Part shown: piece after piece, positions 44,318-53,186 of the stretch | How the letters are laid out: the number at the start of each line of letters is the position of its first letter | Numbering within the stretch: position 1 is the stretch's first letter | Assembly: GCA_052168315.1 (NCBI GenBank) | Contig: JBQLZO010000024.1 | Span: 28,134 to 92,133, forward strand | Reading direction: 5' to 3' | DNA: 64,000 nucleotides | Source of the DNA: JBQLZO01 sp052168315 | GTDB lineage: Bacteria; Planctomycetota; Phycisphaerae; Phycisphaerales; UBA1924 | The notes under the pieces: model-generated | Seen by the model: the letters and a program-made list of their open reading frames with translations, nothing else | Database searches by the model: none | What the model was told of the DNA's origin: nothing | Translations under genes and position numbers: made by a program

Positions 44318-44346
44318 TTGACATTTCATGACGCAGCGGGTAGCCT
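44318..44346 (+). promoter_or_regulatory. Sigma-70-like promoter of the Fic gene
   Basis: TTGACA (44318-44323) and TAGCCT (44341-44346) are separated by 17 bp, an optimal spacing. The GTG start at 44353 lies only about 7 bp after the -10 element, so the transcript should begin almost at the start codon and be leaderless. No ribosome-binding site is seen before the GTG, which agrees with this. Confidence 0.55.
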
Positions 44347-44352
44347 GATGGG

Positions 44353-45429
44353 GTGTTCGCTCCCCGCTACCAGCTCACGCCGGCGATCGTTCGTTGGCTC
44401 ATGGACATCGAGGCCTCCCGCCAGGCGGTCGATGGCCTGCCCATCGATGTGGCGGTCGTCGCGAAGCTGCGGGAGACCGCGCGGCTGCTGAGCACGCATT
44501 ACTCGACCCAGATCGAGGGCAACCGATTGACCGAGGCCGAGGTCGCCGGGGCGCTGGCCGGAGCGCACTACCCCGGCCGCGAACGCGATGAGACCGAGGT
44601 GCGGAACTACTTCAAGGCCCTCGAACACGCCGAGTCGCTGGCGGGTCGCAAGAAACCACTCAGCGAACAGGATCTCAAGCGCCTGCACGGTCTGGTGCTC
44701 GACGGCCGGAACACACCCACGCCCTACCGCGACGGCCAGAATGTCATCCGCGAATCGGACACCGGCCTGATCGTGTACATGCCGCCTGAGGCATCCGATG
44801 TGCCGCCGCTGATGGCGAACCTCGTCGACTGGATCAACGAAGAACTCGATCGGGGCGAGCTTCCGGCGCCCATTGTCGCCGGTATCGCTCACTACCAGTA
44901 CGCCACCATCCATCCGTACTACGACGGGAACGGCCGCACCGCACGCCTGCTGACCTCGCTCATCCTGCACCGGGCGGGGTACGGGCTCAAGGGGCTGTAC
45001 TCACTGGAGGAGTACTACGCCCGGAGGCTCCACGACTACTACCGAGCCCTGGCCATCGGTCCCTCGCACAACTACTACGAGGGCCGGGCCGAGGCGGACA
45101 TCACGGGGTTCGTCGAGTATTTCTGCCGCGGCGTGGCCGAGTCGTTCGCCGCCGTCCGGAAGCGCGCCGGTGAGGCGATGCACCGGGATGCCAAGGACCA
45201 GTCCGGGCTGCTCCGCTCGCTCGATCCCAAGCAGCGGCGGGTGCTGGAGCTCTTCCGCACCCAGGGCACGGCGACGAGCGCTGAAATCGCATCCCATCTC
45301 GGCCTGAGCCCTCGCACGGTGACGGCGCTGTGCCGGGACTGGGTCCGTGATGGCTTCCTCGCGATGCACGATCCGGCTCGCAAGAGCCGGTCGTACCGGC
45401 TGGGCGATGAATTCGAGGCGCTGGTGTAG
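44353..45429 (+). CDS. Fic-domain protein, class II with N-terminal inhibitory motif
   Basis: Fic enzymes usually transfer AMP or other nucleotide parts onto target proteins. The 358-residue product has the Fic motif HPYYDGNGRTAR from H187, and near the N-terminus STQIEGNRL (S51-E55-G56), matching the (S/T)xxxE(G/N) inhibitory helix, so autoinhibition is intramolecular and no separate antitoxin is needed. The C-terminal third has a winged-helix (ATSAEIASHLGLSPRTVTAL), common in this class and able to bind DNA. All catalytic residues are present. It stands alone, with about 200 bp of gene-free sequence after it. Confidence 0.93.
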   Translation: MFAPRYQLTPAIVRWLMDIEASRQAVDGLPIDVAVVAKLRETARLLSTHYSTQIEGNRLTEAEVAGALAGAHYPGRERDETEVRNYFKALEHAESLAGRKKPLSEQDLKRLHGLVLDGRNTPTPYRDGQNVIRESDTGLIVYMPPEASDVPPLMANLVDWINEELDRGELPAPIVAGIAHYQYATIHPYYDGNGRTARLLTSLILHRAGYGLKGLYSLEEYYARRLHDYYRALAIGPSHNYYEGRAEADITGFVEYFCRGVAESFAAVRKRAGEAMHRDAKDQSGLLRSLDPKQRRVLELFRTQGTATSAEIASHLGLSPRTVTALCRDWVRDGFLAMHDPARKSRSYRLGDEFEALV

Positions 45430-45626
45430 GAATGAGCGCCAATGCGTTATTGGTGTCAAGAACTTGTCGTCTACCACATTTTCTAGTGCCAGTTCATACA
45501 TATGAGCTTGGTGTTCGAGTAACCACTTCAGGATCACCTTAGACGAAGTGGACACAGCACTAGCTGAGCGTGGATGAGATCCAAGAGCTACAGATGATGC
45601 GAAGCGAGATGGCTGTTGGCGTTCAA

Positions 45627-48600
45627 TCAACCGTGGAGGTTGGCACGGCGCACCATGCCCGCGATGCTCAGCAGGATCAGTGGCCAGATCAGCCAGGCAT
45701 TGACTGTCACGAGAAACATTAGGAACTCGGGCGACGGCCATGGAAGACAAAGGCCAAAGTAATTCCACCCATACACCCCGTCGTCACTCGCGGCTTGTCC
45801 GCCACACTTGTCGATTCTGTCTTGACTGCCAGAGGCGGTGCATTGCAGTGATGGGGCTTCTCCCGGCGCGGGACGCCATTCCTCCTTCACGGGAAGTTCG
45901 ATCATCGGCAGCACATAGTGCGATGCGAGCAGCAGACCTTCCGGGATCCCCCAATCCATCGGCGGTTGCCATGGGTCTACCACCGAACTCCGGGACTGAG
46001 CGGTCCATTCGTGAATTGCCTCTCTCTGCTCAGACTGCCCGACAAGCCTGGCGGAGTTCGACTCGACCGCTTCGATCGATGGCCGAATGTTCTTCGGCGA
46101 TCCGAGCACGACGATACCACTGAAACTCCAGAGCACGAAAAGCCAACTGACATATCGAAATGGTGTGCCGTAGCCAAACCATCTCAGCATCGACGTCGAT
46201 GCGACCTCTCGGAGCCTTCGGTGTTTTGATCGCGTGGCGTGCGTTCGATGAAAGAGACTTTGCCACACACCAATCTTGATAAAGTGAAATATAGGGACAA
46301 ACAACAAATTAGCGGCAATTGGAGGAGCGAAGAAACTCAACCCGCGCATGAACCGTCGCAAGCCGTAATCCCCGCGTACGATCCGTTCGAAACTCTTGTC
46401 GCAAGCCGCCCGTGTCATACCTTCTGATAACATTCCATGGCGAACTAGTTCCGCAAGTTCGTACTCCCAACGTTCAATGAGCGATCGCTCGATGCTGAGG
46501 AGTACATCCCGTGGTCGTGGTGTCTTTGGGCCATTGCCACGAATCAGAAGCAGGAATCGGCCAAGCGCGTCCTCTGGCGTGTGTTCAGCCCCGTTCTCTT
46601 CGGGTATGTGCCCGCTCCCGCTCTTGTGCAATGTGCGAAAATCCCAGGTCGTGACAGAAAGCCCCCGGACATCAATCTCCGGTTTGTGTTTACGCTTCGG
46701 GTCGACGAACGCCCGTAGCCGCCGGACGGTGGTGCCTCGCAGCGCATGGAGCGAGCCTTCGCTGCCGTCGGACATTCTTCTGAATGTGCGCTCGCAAAAA
46801 GCGATCCCACTGATATCTGAATCCTCAATTAGGACTCTGCCTGTGCAGTCCGCGTGGGTTCCAAGGACATCATCGGGGGGCGAATGCTCATATGATCGTT
46901 TACGTTGAATCGGCAATTCGGTGCAGAGTAGAAGTTCACCCGCGATCCGACACTGGGTGAACTCGATACCTCCGGCTTTGACATACCACATATCCACATC
47001 ACCCTCGGTGTGCAGCCGCCGGACAAACAGACCGCCATCAAGCCGTGCAGGCTTGCAATCAACAGAGTCCCAGTCGGTGTCGAGCTTTAATCCTGCCTTA
47101 GCATGAACATCGGTGATCAGAGTCTTCTGTTTCACCCACACGGAGCGTGCGTCGATCTTCCCCGAGATCCGGCAACTTTCGATGCGCACCGCGCCCTCGG
47201 CTCGGAGATAGCCATACCCAGCGACGTCGACGAAATCCTCAACCGTGGGCCGCGGGCTATATAATTCTAAGTCGCCTCCGACTTCAACATTGCGCAGGTC
47301 GATGGAAGGAAGATTCAAGCTGGATCCAGTGCCGCCTGACTCACAATGAGGCACCTTGGACATGACAAGTCTGTCGCAGTCCGGCTCCTGCGGCGATAAA
47401 GTGGCTGATGCCATCTCTGCTTCGAACTTCGGCGGACGGATGCCCGAGAGGCGTAGGTCACCACCGCACTGCACGGCGTTCATCACGACGCGGGGGCAGA
47501 TAGTCTCGCCACCCAGAAACCGGTCAAGCTCTTCCGAGGTAGAACTAATCAGGAGATGGTTTTCCAGACGTCTTGACGACGACGCTTTCGTTGCCCAGAG
47601 CACCGGCTCCATCCGGATGTGACTGCCCGTGGACACGCCGTCGATCCGTATGTGCGGCGAGGTTGTCTGCGCTGCATCGGCATCTTGCCCATACTCTTTC
47701 GACGTGCCGGTCACATCAAGATCCCGGAGATCTAACTCCGAGCCAATCCTTGTGTTCCGAATCTCGATTCGATTTCTCACCGCAAGCGGCTGTTCATGTT
47801 CGTCATGGAACTCTTCCGGAGTTTGCGGATGATATTGGTCGTCTTGACCGCGCAGCCACTCGCGTTCCATGAGAAATTCGTTCGCGCCGGCGCAGCGACC
47901 GTAGATGTTGAGCGAGCGACCTATCTCACAGTTGTCGATAACGATCGCCTCTCGGGCGGCCCTCATCTGTGCCGGTACTTCTGGATCAGCGTCCCAGAAC
48001 TCAGGGTCGTCATCTTGGTCAAGCTTGCCCACCCGAAGCCCGAGCATACTCATGGTGGACTGAATGGCCGACGAAACGACAAGCAGGCCGCCACAGAGAT
48101 GTGTTTTGTCCTTTGCCCCTAGCCTTACTCGATTCGGCCCAGGTGTCTGCCCGCCTTTAGGCTCCAACTCGCGAGGTTGGAGCTCTTCCGCTCCTGATGC
48201 GGCCTTAAAAACTGTCTTGTTATCGACATCTGATGAAGATGATGCACTAATCTCCTCGAGTGACTTATTCGCGGCGCTGAATTCTTGATTGGGTGGAGTT
48301 GAGGAACTCTCACCATTAGGCGACGTCCATTTACCGGCTGCCGAGCGAAGCGGAACTTCGTGATTCTCTGTATCGCTTCCGGTGTCGACCTTCTCTGTTA
48401 CTGCTCCGTTGGTTCGCTCCAATCTGCCGAAAGAGAGAGTGTGAGCAACGAGTGAGCCGACCATGGTGTATCGTCCCACAAGGACATCGTGGATTCGTAC
48501 GCTTCGAGCGAAAACTGAACCGGTTATTATGAGATCTCTGTCGATGTGGGCTTGCCCGCCTTCACCAGTCGGGTGGCTTTCTGATGCGCCGCGAAATTCA

Positions 48601-49568
48601 AATGATGTCGCACGGGAAAGATTGAGCTTGAAGTCTTTGGTGCAGTGGATTCCGCGACACACGATGTGGCCTGCATCGATGGAGTTGAGTGACAGCGACT
48701 TACACCGCACTCCGAGAATAAACAAACCCTGTCCTATACTGCAGAGTATCAATTCGAGGGACGGTGCTGGTTTTTCATGAGTGTCCTTCGGCTTGCGATC
48801 CGTTTGCTTTGTCGTCGAGATTTCAAGCCCGCTCGAGAGATTCGAGTTGTAGATCGAGATCTTGTCATCGGCTTCGACCTGCGTTAGCCTGGTTCGCCCC
48901 GTTACCCGGCACTCCGCTGCAGTGATTGTGCTCACATAACTTTCGTAAACCCACAACTCCCGACCCACGAAGAGACGCTTGAGGTGAACTATTCCAGATA
49001 TACGGCACCTTTGAATGCAGAGGTCCATGTCAAAATGGGCATCCGTCAGTGAAAGGCTCTGTGCCGCGATATTTCGGAACAGTGCTTGCTGGCGAACGAT
49101 CGCGTGAGGTGCCTCAATTGACTTGGCAGGCGTGCCAGACGTTTCGGCGCTCCCACGTCCTAAAACGACCAGTCCGCCATTGATGCAGACAGAAGTAAGA
49201 TCAATCACGGGTGCGGAATTATGTGTTATATGTAGGGGCCCAGCGACGCGAGCCGAGGTGAGGTTGATTGTTGCGGCCGAGCATTTCGTTATATGCATTA
49301 TACCATCAACGACCGCTCCACGCAGCAAGACCGGCCCATCAGAGTAGACTTCGTTGAGAAGTGCCCTAAGTCCGACGCGCATATCCACCATGCTGACGCT
49401 GCGGTCGAACTTCCCCCGGCTAATGATGATCTCGCGCCCGACTGCGGCGGACTCGAGGTTCAATGTCTGAGCATGCGTGTCTGTGACCCACACATCGCCG
49501 GCGGCCTTGAGGCCGTGCATGAACAGCACGCCAGGATCCGGTGTTGTCTGAGGTGTTGAGATGGTCAT
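45627..49568 (-). CDS. Giant beta-helix membrane protein (pentapeptide-like repeats, C-terminal TM segments)
   Basis: The 1313-residue product consists for about 1000 residues of short repeated strands of the type hxLxxAxVxGxhxI (examples: LTSARVAGPLHIT, LSLTDAHFDMDLCIQR, IEIRNTRIGSELDLRDLDVTG), which should fold as a right-handed parallel beta-helix related to pentapeptide-repeat proteins. Low-complexity insertions interrupt it. The last 220 residues have three membrane segments: IAANLLFVPIFHFIKIGVW, VSWLFVLWSFSGIVVLG and FLMFLVTVNAWLIWPLIL. Its ATG overlaps the stop of the upstream gene (ATGA). Function unknown; it may form a large membrane-bound sensor or scaffold. Confidence 0.75.
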   Translation of the reverse strand: MTISTPQTTPDPGVLFMHGLKAAGDVWVTDTHAQTLNLESAAVGREIIISRGKFDRSVSMVDMRVGLRALLNEVYSDGPVLLRGAVVDGIMHITKCSAATINLTSARVAGPLHITHNSAPVIDLTSVCINGGLVVLGRGSAETSGTPAKSIEAPHAIVRQQALFRNIAAQSLSLTDAHFDMDLCIQRCRISGIVHLKRLFVGRELWVYESYVSTITAAECRVTGRTRLTQVEADDKISIYNSNLSSGLEISTTKQTDRKPKDTHEKPAPSLELILCSIGQGLFILGVRCKSLSLNSIDAGHIVCRGIHCTKDFKLNLSRATSFEFRGASESHPTGEGGQAHIDRDLIITGSVFARSVRIHDVLVGRYTMVGSLVAHTLSFGRLERTNGAVTEKVDTGSDTENHEVPLRSAAGKWTSPNGESSSTPPNQEFSAANKSLEEISASSSSDVDNKTVFKAASGAEELQPRELEPKGGQTPGPNRVRLGAKDKTHLCGGLLVVSSAIQSTMSMLGLRVGKLDQDDDPEFWDADPEVPAQMRAAREAIVIDNCEIGRSLNIYGRCAGANEFLMEREWLRGQDDQYHPQTPEEFHDEHEQPLAVRNRIEIRNTRIGSELDLRDLDVTGTSKEYGQDADAAQTTSPHIRIDGVSTGSHIRMEPVLWATKASSSRRLENHLLISSTSEELDRFLGGETICPRVVMNAVQCGGDLRLSGIRPPKFEAEMASATLSPQEPDCDRLVMSKVPHCESGGTGSSLNLPSIDLRNVEVGGDLELYSPRPTVEDFVDVAGYGYLRAEGAVRIESCRISGKIDARSVWVKQKTLITDVHAKAGLKLDTDWDSVDCKPARLDGGLFVRRLHTEGDVDMWYVKAGGIEFTQCRIAGELLLCTELPIQRKRSYEHSPPDDVLGTHADCTGRVLIEDSDISGIAFCERTFRRMSDGSEGSLHALRGTTVRRLRAFVDPKRKHKPEIDVRGLSVTTWDFRTLHKSGSGHIPEENGAEHTPEDALGRFLLLIRGNGPKTPRPRDVLLSIERSLIERWEYELAELVRHGMLSEGMTRAACDKSFERIVRGDYGLRRFMRGLSFFAPPIAANLLFVPIFHFIKIGVWQSLFHRTHATRSKHRRLREVASTSMLRWFGYGTPFRYVSWLFVLWSFSGIVVLGSPKNIRPSIEAVESNSARLVGQSEQREAIHEWTAQSRSSVVDPWQPPMDWGIPEGLLLASHYVLPMIELPVKEEWRPAPGEAPSLQCTASGSQDRIDKCGGQAASDDGVYGWNYFGLCLPWPSPEFLMFLVTVNAWLIWPLILLSIAGMVRRANLHG

Positions 49569-51052
49569 AACTGTGTGTCCTCGATTTGGACCGAGCCTTC
49601 GACGACTGCGTCAGCTAGCGAGAAAGTGTGTGTGCCTGAAGGATGCGAGAGGCACTGGTCAATGGTCAGATCGCCGCGCACCGTCGCCCCCCTCAAGCTG
49701 AATGCCCCTTTGAACACGCAGCTCTTGAATGACACGGACGACGCAAACCGCGCATGCACGAGTTCAAAGGCATCCTCAAAGGTCACATCTTTGATCGTCA
49801 CCGTGCACGATGTGATGGCTCGCTCGCCGCACCAATCGAAACCATTGGTCGCCGCATTGAACCGGCATATCGCGCCGCCGTCTCGCGCGTCCTTGTCATC
49901 CTCATCCTGGTCGAAGGAAGGAGTGGTTGTCGGTGGATCGGAGCTCTCCGCATCGTTGCGCGGCTGCCCGAGCATACGGACCGCCTCTGAGACTCTGACA
50001 TTTCGGATGGTGCGCTGCGTGGCGATGCGTTCGAGAAATTCTGAGGCTGTAAGCTCTTCTCCACGCTCAATATCTGGTTCGGGGGTGGCTCCCCTGCCAC
50101 GCGGGCTCTTCGGCCCGCGCCGGAACCACCAGTTTGGGATCGTCTTCGTCCAATTCTCGATGTCGCTCGCCTTGCCGACGACATGCCAGGTCAGGTTCTC
50201 GTGGAAGAGTTGTCCCTTCTTGAATCGCACAACATCGCCCGCGACCTTGCCGAGTGGGTGATCGTTGAGCATCTCGATGTACCCGACGGTTCCCTCGATG
50301 CTGGAACTCAGCTGGGATGCCTCGCTCGTCCGGACCGCGAAGACCGCGTCAAAGAGATAATCGCGATAGAGGACGCGATGGGCGATCACGGCTTGGTTGT
50401 CGCGAGGTCGCCCGAGAATGTTCAAGAGTTCATCGCTTAAGTTGAAGATCTCATCATAGATCGCATCTAAAGTGGCGGCCTCTCGGTTGCCTTCTTCATC
50501 GGCCCTCTCGTCTCCTTCGGCTGGCGATGAGTCGGATGGTAGTATGTCTGTTCGCAGATCGGTCCGTGTGTTCGTGATCATGAAAGGCCCCTCTGCACCC
50601 CATACCATGTGACAAAAAAACCGTGCGTAGAGATCGACAGGATCGAGCTTGCTTGCATCGGACACTTCTTCACGATTCGAGTTCCACGGCGCGTCGGGTG
50701 CATCCAAAACTATCGCATCACGCTTGGGCAACTTGATTGGCGCTTCTCGATTCAATCGATGGATCGGTGGCGAGGTTGTGTCAAGTGGTCGGCACGGCCT
50801 GTCGGCGTCACTGGGAAGCAAAAGGAATGTCTCAAGCCGAAAGGGAGCCACCTCGTGTTGAGATCCCGGGAGTGGCCAGTCGCACCGAACACGAACAAGT
50901 GCAAAGTCCTCGTAGAACGGCAGCGAAAGACGTTCAAAATGAAAGTCCCGCTTCAAGACGGCAAGAAAGTCTTCAGAAACGCCGAGTTTCCGCAGCGCCA
51001 GAATCACATTGTCGGTCTCTTGGATCGGCGAAAACCATACATCGCGTAACAT
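49565..51052 (-). CDS. Unknown protein with C-terminal beta-helix, first gene of a two-gene system
   Basis: The 495-residue product has a unique N-terminal region of about 390 residues (starting MLRDVWFSPIQETDNVILAL) that I cannot place, with acidic low-complexity insertions. The last 90 residues are strands of the same type as in the downstream giant protein (VTIKDVTFEDAFELVHARF, LRGATVRGDLTIDQC). The two genes overlap by 4 bp and are surely cotranscribed. The shared repeat type suggests that the two beta-helices stack or interact, or that one long ancestral gene was split. No start alternative is needed. Confidence 0.7.
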   Translation of the reverse strand: MLRDVWFSPIQETDNVILALRKLGVSEDFLAVLKRDFHFERLSLPFYEDFALVRVRCDWPLPGSQHEVAPFRLETFLLLPSDADRPCRPLDTTSPPIHRLNREAPIKLPKRDAIVLDAPDAPWNSNREEVSDASKLDPVDLYARFFCHMVWGAEGPFMITNTRTDLRTDILPSDSSPAEGDERADEEGNREAATLDAIYDEIFNLSDELLNILGRPRDNQAVIAHRVLYRDYLFDAVFAVRTSEASQLSSSIEGTVGYIEMLNDHPLGKVAGDVVRFKKGQLFHENLTWHVVGKASDIENWTKTIPNWWFRRGPKSPRGRGATPEPDIERGEELTASEFLERIATQRTIRNVRVSEAVRMLGQPRNDAESSDPPTTTPSFDQDEDDKDARDGGAICRFNAATNGFDWCGERAITSCTVTIKDVTFEDAFELVHARFASSVSFKSCVFKGAFSLRGATVRGDLTIDQCLSHPSGTHTFSLADAVVEGSVQIEDTQL

Positions 51053-51655
51053 GTCTCGGCCCCTTCGCTACAGACGGATCCCGGCGAGGATCGAGAAGGT
51101 AACCGCACCTTCTCTACTGCACCACGCCAATCATACTGGGAAATGGCAAGTCGCGTATGCTCGTCGCTTCATGGCTCAAACTAGAGGTTAGCGAGTCGAG
51201 ACCCCAAAGCAGCCAACATGCAGGAACGCACATGGTGCCTCACTGGCGTGCGCTAACGTTCTGAGCGCCGAGAAGGAGGTATTGGAGCCTCTGATGCGGG
51301 TGTCGGGACCACCTGATTGAGACTGCACATCCTAAGTGGCTGCTCGCGGAATGGCCTTAAGACCGGTTTGTGTCAGGTGGGTGCCAGTTTGAGCCGATTT
51401 TCACTCCTTGAGGCAGTTCGAGCCCAGTCCGGATCCAGTCCACAAGGTCTTGATACACAAGGGTGTGTGCGATGTTCCCGATGCTTTCTGAAACCCCGTC
51501 CGAGCGACCCTTAATCACCGGGTTGAAGGTTTGAGTCCTTCGGGGGGCACTTTGGCAACACCCCTGACAGCCTGTCGAGAGCGTGTTCAAAGGGAGTTCG
51601 AGCCGCTCGCAAGGGTGTGGCGGGAAGCCGGAATACTCCTCGGATACAAACGGGC
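51053..51655. other. Gene-free stretch with a tRNA-like fragment
   Basis: About 600 bp between the unknown two-gene system and the small lipoprotein gene. Apart from the tRNA-like 3' fragment (51508-51549) and a minus-strand frame running through it, I see nothing. The frame end (51357-about 51510) has natural-looking text such as HTLVYQDLVDWIRTGLELPQ but no start of its own. Confidence 0.45.
51508..51549 (+). repeat. tRNA 3'-half-like fragment, possible old attachment site
   Basis: GAAGG-TTTGAGT-CCTTC (51525-51541) forms a standard T-arm with 5 bp stem and 7-base loop. It is followed by GGGGGGC and A, like the 3' acceptor strand plus discriminator base. No matching 5' half (GCCCCCC and D-arm) lies upstream. 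Such fragments are left by integration into tRNA genes. The partner copy is not in the window. Confidence 0.45.
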
Positions 51656-51856
51656 TCATCGCCCCTCGTTCTCGCGGGCATCGAGTCTCTCGGCGAAGTA
51701 CAGCTCGGCGCGGTGCTGGGCCGGGCTCGGACTGCATCGGTCGCGACCGTGGTAGGGCCGGTCGGGATCGCGTGGTGTAGACATGCCGCACCCCACAAGC
51801 GCGAACGCGAGCACGACAAGAGGGACGATCGGAATGACAGCGCGACGGCGGTTCAT
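51656..51856 (-). CDS. Small putative lipoprotein after the SLATT-like gene
   Basis: The 66-residue product MNRRRAVIPIVPLVVLAF... has a classic lipoprotein signal: basic start, hydrophobic core and lipobox ALVGC. The mature part is short, charged and unrecognised. It lies 32 bp after the stop of the SLATT-like gene on the same strand and may be a third member of that operon, or an unrelated entry-exclusion-type lipoprotein as found on conjugative elements. Confidence 0.45.
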   Translation of the reverse strand: MNRRRAVIPIVPLVVLAFALVGCGMSTPRDPDRPYHGRDRCSPSPAQHRAELYFAERLDARENEGR

Positions 51857-51888
51857 GCCATCTTGTTCAGCGCCGAGGGGCCGGAGCT

Positions 51889-52773
51889 TCATCTGGTGAG
51901 TATCCCATGTTCGACCCAGAGTCGGTGTTCGCGGGATACGGCGATGTCGACCTCCTTGACGAAGTCGCGAAGTTCGTCCTCAGTGTGGACGTGGTCGGCG
52001 CGAGTCGCAAGCCCGTTGAGATCCCGGCTCGCCACGCCGTAGGTGTTCGCGAGGTCGGAGAACCGCTTCGTCTGAGTCCAGGCGAGGAGACACGCGGCGA
52101 GCGCTGCGATCCCGCCCGTTGGGTTGTACTCGACGTCCACGAGGAGCCTGACGACTGCGAAGATGACTGCGAGACCGTCGGCGGCGATGATCGCGAAGAA
52201 CCACTGGTGCTCGGACTTGGCGTTCATCTTCGCCTTGCGCATGTACCAAGCGATCTGGTTCTGGAGCCGATGCTTCTTGAAGTACGCGAGGCGGTCCGCA
52301 GTCGGTAGCGCGCGAACCTCGCGCATCTTCTCGGTAATCTCGTGGCCGTGGTCCTGGTGCTGGGACAGGTATCGCTCGACTTGGGGGAGGCGATCCCGGA
52401 TCTTCTGTAGCTCTTCCAGGAACGCCCGCTCCTCACGCTCGATGTCCGCCTGATTCGAAGGTTGTGGCGTCATCATGAACCGCCAGGCCGCGTTCTTCGT
52501 GTTTTCCGCGAACGCCCGCGCTCGGAACCATGCGTCGTCGAGGCCGCCCATCTTGAGCACGAGCCCGATCAATAGCGCGAGGAACATCGTGAGCGCGATC
52601 CCGATCGAGACTGACCACTCCCACCCTTCCGACGAGGGGTTCCAGCACGCGATGAGTCCCGTCGCGGCGAGGAGACCAAGGTGGGACTTCACGGTGATCA
52701 TGTACCAGCGCTGGCAAGAGTTCGAGGCCGCGTCGCTGCACCTGTAGAGCGCTGGATAATCCGAGTCCTTCAT
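51889..52773 (-). CDS. DUF4231/SLATT-like membrane protein, probable effector of a TIR defence system
   Basis: The 294-residue product has two pairs of membrane segments: near residues 32-75 (SHLGLLAATGLIACW, then IGIALTMFLALLIGLVL) and near 190-230 (WFFAIIAADGLAVIFAVVRL, then IAALAACLLAW). The motif AWFRARAFAENTKNAAWRF directly after the first pair is typical of DUF4231/SLATT-type proteins. SLATT proteins are predicted pore-forming effectors of nucleotide-signalling defence systems. Its ATG overlaps the stop of the upstream TIR gene, so the two are coupled. Effector activity is family-based inference. Confidence 0.7.
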   Translation of the reverse strand: MKDSDYPALYRCSDAASNSCQRWYMITVKSHLGLLAATGLIACWNPSSEGWEWSVSIGIALTMFLALLIGLVLKMGGLDDAWFRARAFAENTKNAAWRFMMTPQPSNQADIEREERAFLEELQKIRDRLPQVERYLSQHQDHGHEITEKMREVRALPTADRLAYFKKHRLQNQIAWYMRKAKMNAKSEHQWFFAIIAADGLAVIFAVVRLLVDVEYNPTGGIAALAACLLAWTQTKRFSDLANTYGVASRDLNGLATRADHVHTEDELRDFVKEVDIAVSREHRLWVEHGILTR

Positions 52774-53186
52774 CGCCCGTCGGCGAGTGCATGATGGCGG
52801 ATGGCGCTGACGATCGAGTCGGTGTTCCAGCCGACGATCTCCTTCGCCGCGTTCGTGACGGCGTCCGGAGTTCTCTCGGAGTCCCAGGGCCGGATGCCGA
52901 TGATGGGTCGCCCGATGCGCCGCGCGAAGTTGATCTCGTACTGGATCCAGTCGCTGTGCGAGACATACATCCCGCCCAGGATCAGGAAGACGTTCGCGGG
53001 ACGCATCTGATCGTTGAGTCGGGCCGTGAGCTTCTCGCTCGACTCGATCGGATCGTGCTCGGGAACACTCAGATTACGCCAGTTGAAATTGGGTGCCTCG
53101 TTCAGGAACCTGACGATTCTGTTGTAGCTCTCGCTGTACTTCCAGGCGTGGCTGATGAACACCTTGTATTCGCGCAGAATCGGCAT
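52770..53186 (-). CDS. MTH538/ThsB-type TIR-like domain protein
   Basis: ATG 53186 has AGGAG eight bases upstream and gives a 138-residue protein consisting of one TIR-like domain. It reads YKVFISHAWKYSES at the start, then LSVPEHDPIES, then VFLILGGMYVSHSDWIQYEI, then RPIIGIRPW; these are signature segments of the MTH538 (ThsB-type) TIR family. In Thoeris defence, ThsB makes an NAD-derived signal on phage infection that activates an effector. Here the next gene encodes a multi-pass SLATT-like protein rather than ThsA, so this looks like a membrane-effector relative of Thoeris. Confidence 0.8.
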   Translation of the reverse strand: MPILREYKVFISHAWKYSESYNRIVRFLNEAPNFNWRNLSVPEHDPIESSEKLTARLNDQMRPANVFLILGGMYVSHSDWIQYEINFARRIGRPIIGIRPWDSERTPDAVTNAAKEIVGWNTDSIVSAIRHHALADGR

